Of a stretch of 15,004 bases of DNA, positions 13,851 to 15,004 are shown piece by piece. This DNA is from Cognatazoarcus sp050305135. Its GTDB lineage: Bacteria; Pseudomonadota; Gammaproteobacteria; Burkholderiales; Rhodocyclaceae. The first letter of the stretch is position 1. The number at the start of each line of letters is the position of its first letter. A model generated the notes under the pieces. The model was not told where the DNA came from and made no database searches. It was given only the letters and a program-made list of their open reading frames with translations. The translations under genes were made by a program, and so were the position numbers. Where the stretch lies: the NCBI GenBank assembly GCA_050305135.1, contig JBNLET010000221.1:1-15004 (forward strand), read 5' to 3'.

Positions 13851-14882
13851 ATGCTTTTCGGCAGGAGCGGACGCAAGGCCAGGCTGAGCCTGGCCTTGCA
13901 GGGCGGTGGCGCCCACGGCGCGTTCACCTGGGGGGTGCTGGACGCGCTGCTGGAGCGGGGGCATTTCTCTTTCGATGGGATCAGCGGCACCAGTGCCGGC
14001 GCGATGAACGCCGTGCTGTTGGCCCACGGCTGGCTCAACGGCGGTCGCGACGGCGCTCGCGAGGCGCTGGACGGCTTCTGGCACGCGATTGCCGACGTGC
14101 CGCCGTTCGAACTGGCGGTGCCGAGCGGCAACGGCGACGGCGTGGCGCTCAATCCGGTGATGAAGTTCATGCTGCGATTGTCCTCGGTCTTCTCGCCCAG
14201 CGAACTGAATCCGCTCGATCTCAACCCGCTGCGCGACGTGCTCGAGGCCCAGGTCGACTTCGAGCGGCTGCGCCGCCGCTGCCCGATCCGCCTGTTCATT
14301 GCGGCGACCCAGGTCAATACCGGCAAGCTGAGGCTGTTCCGCAACGACGAGATCGGTATCGAGGCGCTGCTGGCCTCGGCCTGCCTGCCGACGATGCACC
14401 ACACCGTCGAGATCGACGGCGAACCTTACTGGGACGGCGGCTACGTGGCCAACCCGGCAGTCTTCCCGCTGTTCTACGAGTGCGCCAGCCGGGACGTGCT
14501 GCTGGTGCTGCTGAACCCGCTGCGCCACGTGTCGACGCCGCACAGCGCCGAGGAGATCCGCATGCGCGCGATGGAGCTGTCGTTCAGCGCGAACTTCCTG
14601 CGCGAGATGCGGATGTTCGCCCACGCGCGCGAATACGCGGCCGCCTCACCGTGGTGGCGGCGCGGCAAACTGGAGCGGCGGCTGACGTCGGCCCACTTTC
14701 ACCTGATCGAGGCCGGTGAGCTGCTGGGCCGGCTGGCGCCCGAATCGAAGCTGGCCGCCAGCCGGGACTTCCTGTTGCGGCTCAAGGAACTGGGGCGAAC
14801 CCACGGCCTGGCCTGGCTGGAAGAAAAGAGCGGCTGCCTCGGCAAGCGCTCCTCGGTGGAGATCGACGGGCTGTTCAACTAG
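13851..14882 (+). CDS. Patatin-like phospholipase family protein, 343 aa
   Basis: Patatin-fold serine lipid hydrolase (Ser-Asp dyad) acting on phospholipids or other acyl esters. Seen: the oxyanion-hole motif GGGAHG at 18-23 (in LSLALQGGGAHGAFTWGVLDAL), the nucleophile elbow GTSAG at 46-50 with S48, and the catalytic aspartate motif DGG at 195-197 (EPYWDGGYVANPAVFPL). Between these lies the patatin core (LRRRCPIRLFIAATQVNTGKL; ALLASACLPTMHHTVEIDG), and the C-terminal 130 residues are helical. There is no signal peptide, so it is probably cytosolic or membrane-associated from inside. Start at 13851: AAGGA (13838-13842) is 8 nt upstream, and the chain begins a few residues before the first beta-strand, as usual for the family. 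In-frame ATGs at 13827 and 13806 are possible but less well placed. Substrate and role are unknown. Confidence 0.93.
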   Translation: MLFGRSGRKARLSLALQGGGAHGAFTWGVLDALLERGHFSFDGISGTSAGAMNAVLLAHGWLNGGRDGAREALDGFWHAIADVPPFELAVPSGNGDGVALNPVMKFMLRLSSVFSPSELNPLDLNPLRDVLEAQVDFERLRRRCPIRLFIAATQVNTGKLRLFRNDEIGIEALLASACLPTMHHTVEIDGEPYWDGGYVANPAVFPLFYECASRDVLLVLLNPLRHVSTPHSAEEIRMRAMELSFSANFLREMRMFAHAREYAAASPWWRRGKLERRLTSAHFHLIEAGELLGRLAPESKLAASRDFLLRLKELGRTHGLAWLEEKSGCLGKRSSVEIDGLFN

Positions 14883-14906
14883 CCGGCGCCGCGCGGCCGC
14901 TCGGCT
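14881..14906. terminator. Short GC-rich inverted repeat between convergent genes
   Basis: AGCCG (14881-14885) and CGGCT (14902-14906) flank GC-rich sequence containing GCGGCCGC, exactly in the 23-bp gap between the patatin stop and the stop of the convergent transporter gene. The stem is short and there is no T-tract, so this is weak. Confidence 0.2.
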
Positions 14907-15004
14907 CAGGGCAGCATCATGCCGCGGATCATGAAGAAGATCATCGCCGCCATGATGGCCGAGGCCGGCACCGTGATGACCCAGGCGGCGGCGATGCGCA
15001 GCAG
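14906..15004 (-). CDS. C-terminal end of a probable inorganic phosphate transporter (PiT family), cut by window edge
   Basis: Only the last 32 codons are inside the window. The stop TGA is at 14908-14906, and the frame runs open to the right edge. The residues LLRIAAAWVITVPASAIMAA, then MIFFMIRGMMLP, form one hydrophobic helix preceded by AWVITVPA. That resembles the AWVxTxP(A)xxxL element ending PiT-type (PitA-like) phosphate permeases. The evidence is a single short segment, so another membrane transporter cannot be excluded. The gene converges on the patatin-like gene with a 23-bp gap. Confidence 0.65.
   Translation of the reverse strand: MLRIAAAWVITVPASAIMAAMIFFMIRGMMLP

Noticed and set aside
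13725..14624. N-terminal extension of the 98-aa gene to 14624
   Set aside because: That part is exactly antisense to the patatin-like gene, which has all catalytic motifs. The coherent protein starts at 13724.

Overview
The window is about 15 kb of uniformly G+C-rich bacterial DNA. It has tightly packed genes, typical proteobacterial Shine-Dalgarno sites, and gene families that point to a Gram-negative beta- or gammaproteobacterium: a sigma-54 activator, a Tat-exported MsrP, an RhtB-type exporter, and a two-partner secretion (TPS) system with an outer-membrane FhaC-type transporter. I cannot name a genus. I see no tRNA, rRNA, insertion sequence, prophage or CRISPR array.

Left part (1-5191). 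The C-terminal part of a sigma-54-dependent activator enters from the left edge (+). It converges on a small conserved-type hypothetical gene (900-1349, -). Next is a 563-residue exported protein (1631-3322, -) with two Trp/Tyr-rich repeats and a degenerate YD/RHS-like region. It is divergent from msrP (3520-4467, +), the catalytic subunit of periplasmic methionine-sulfoxide reductase. msrP is followed by a RhtB/LysE-family exporter gene (4568-5191, +) rather than by its usual partner msrQ.

Centre (5162-12985, all -). This is the most distinctive part: a three-gene operon of tpsB (FhaC/ShlB-type transporter), an exported TPR-like/CHAT protein with an intact His/Cys dyad, and tpsA (a 1314-residue filamentous-haemagglutinin-type exoprotein made of about nine repeats of 62-68 residues). 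The tpsB-CHAT gap is 16 nt. The CHAT stop and the tpsA start share a base (TGATG), so the genes are almost certainly co-transcribed and the last two translationally coupled. The natural reading is that TpsB secretes TpsA while a periplasmic or surface CHAT protein acts on that pathway, perhaps as a maturation or quality-control protease. That role is inference. The 3' end of tpsA overlaps the 3' end of the RhtB-type gene by 30 bp.

Right part (12986-15004). A 440-bp gene-free region upstream of tpsB contains AT-rich patches, a perfect 16-bp palindrome and other inverted repeats. It is followed by a 98-residue hypothetical gene (-), divergent from a patatin-like phospholipase gene (13851-14882, +). 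A near-perfect interrupted palindrome lies between the two. The right edge cuts a gene on the minus strand whose last 32 residues resemble the C-terminus of a PiT-type phosphate transporter.
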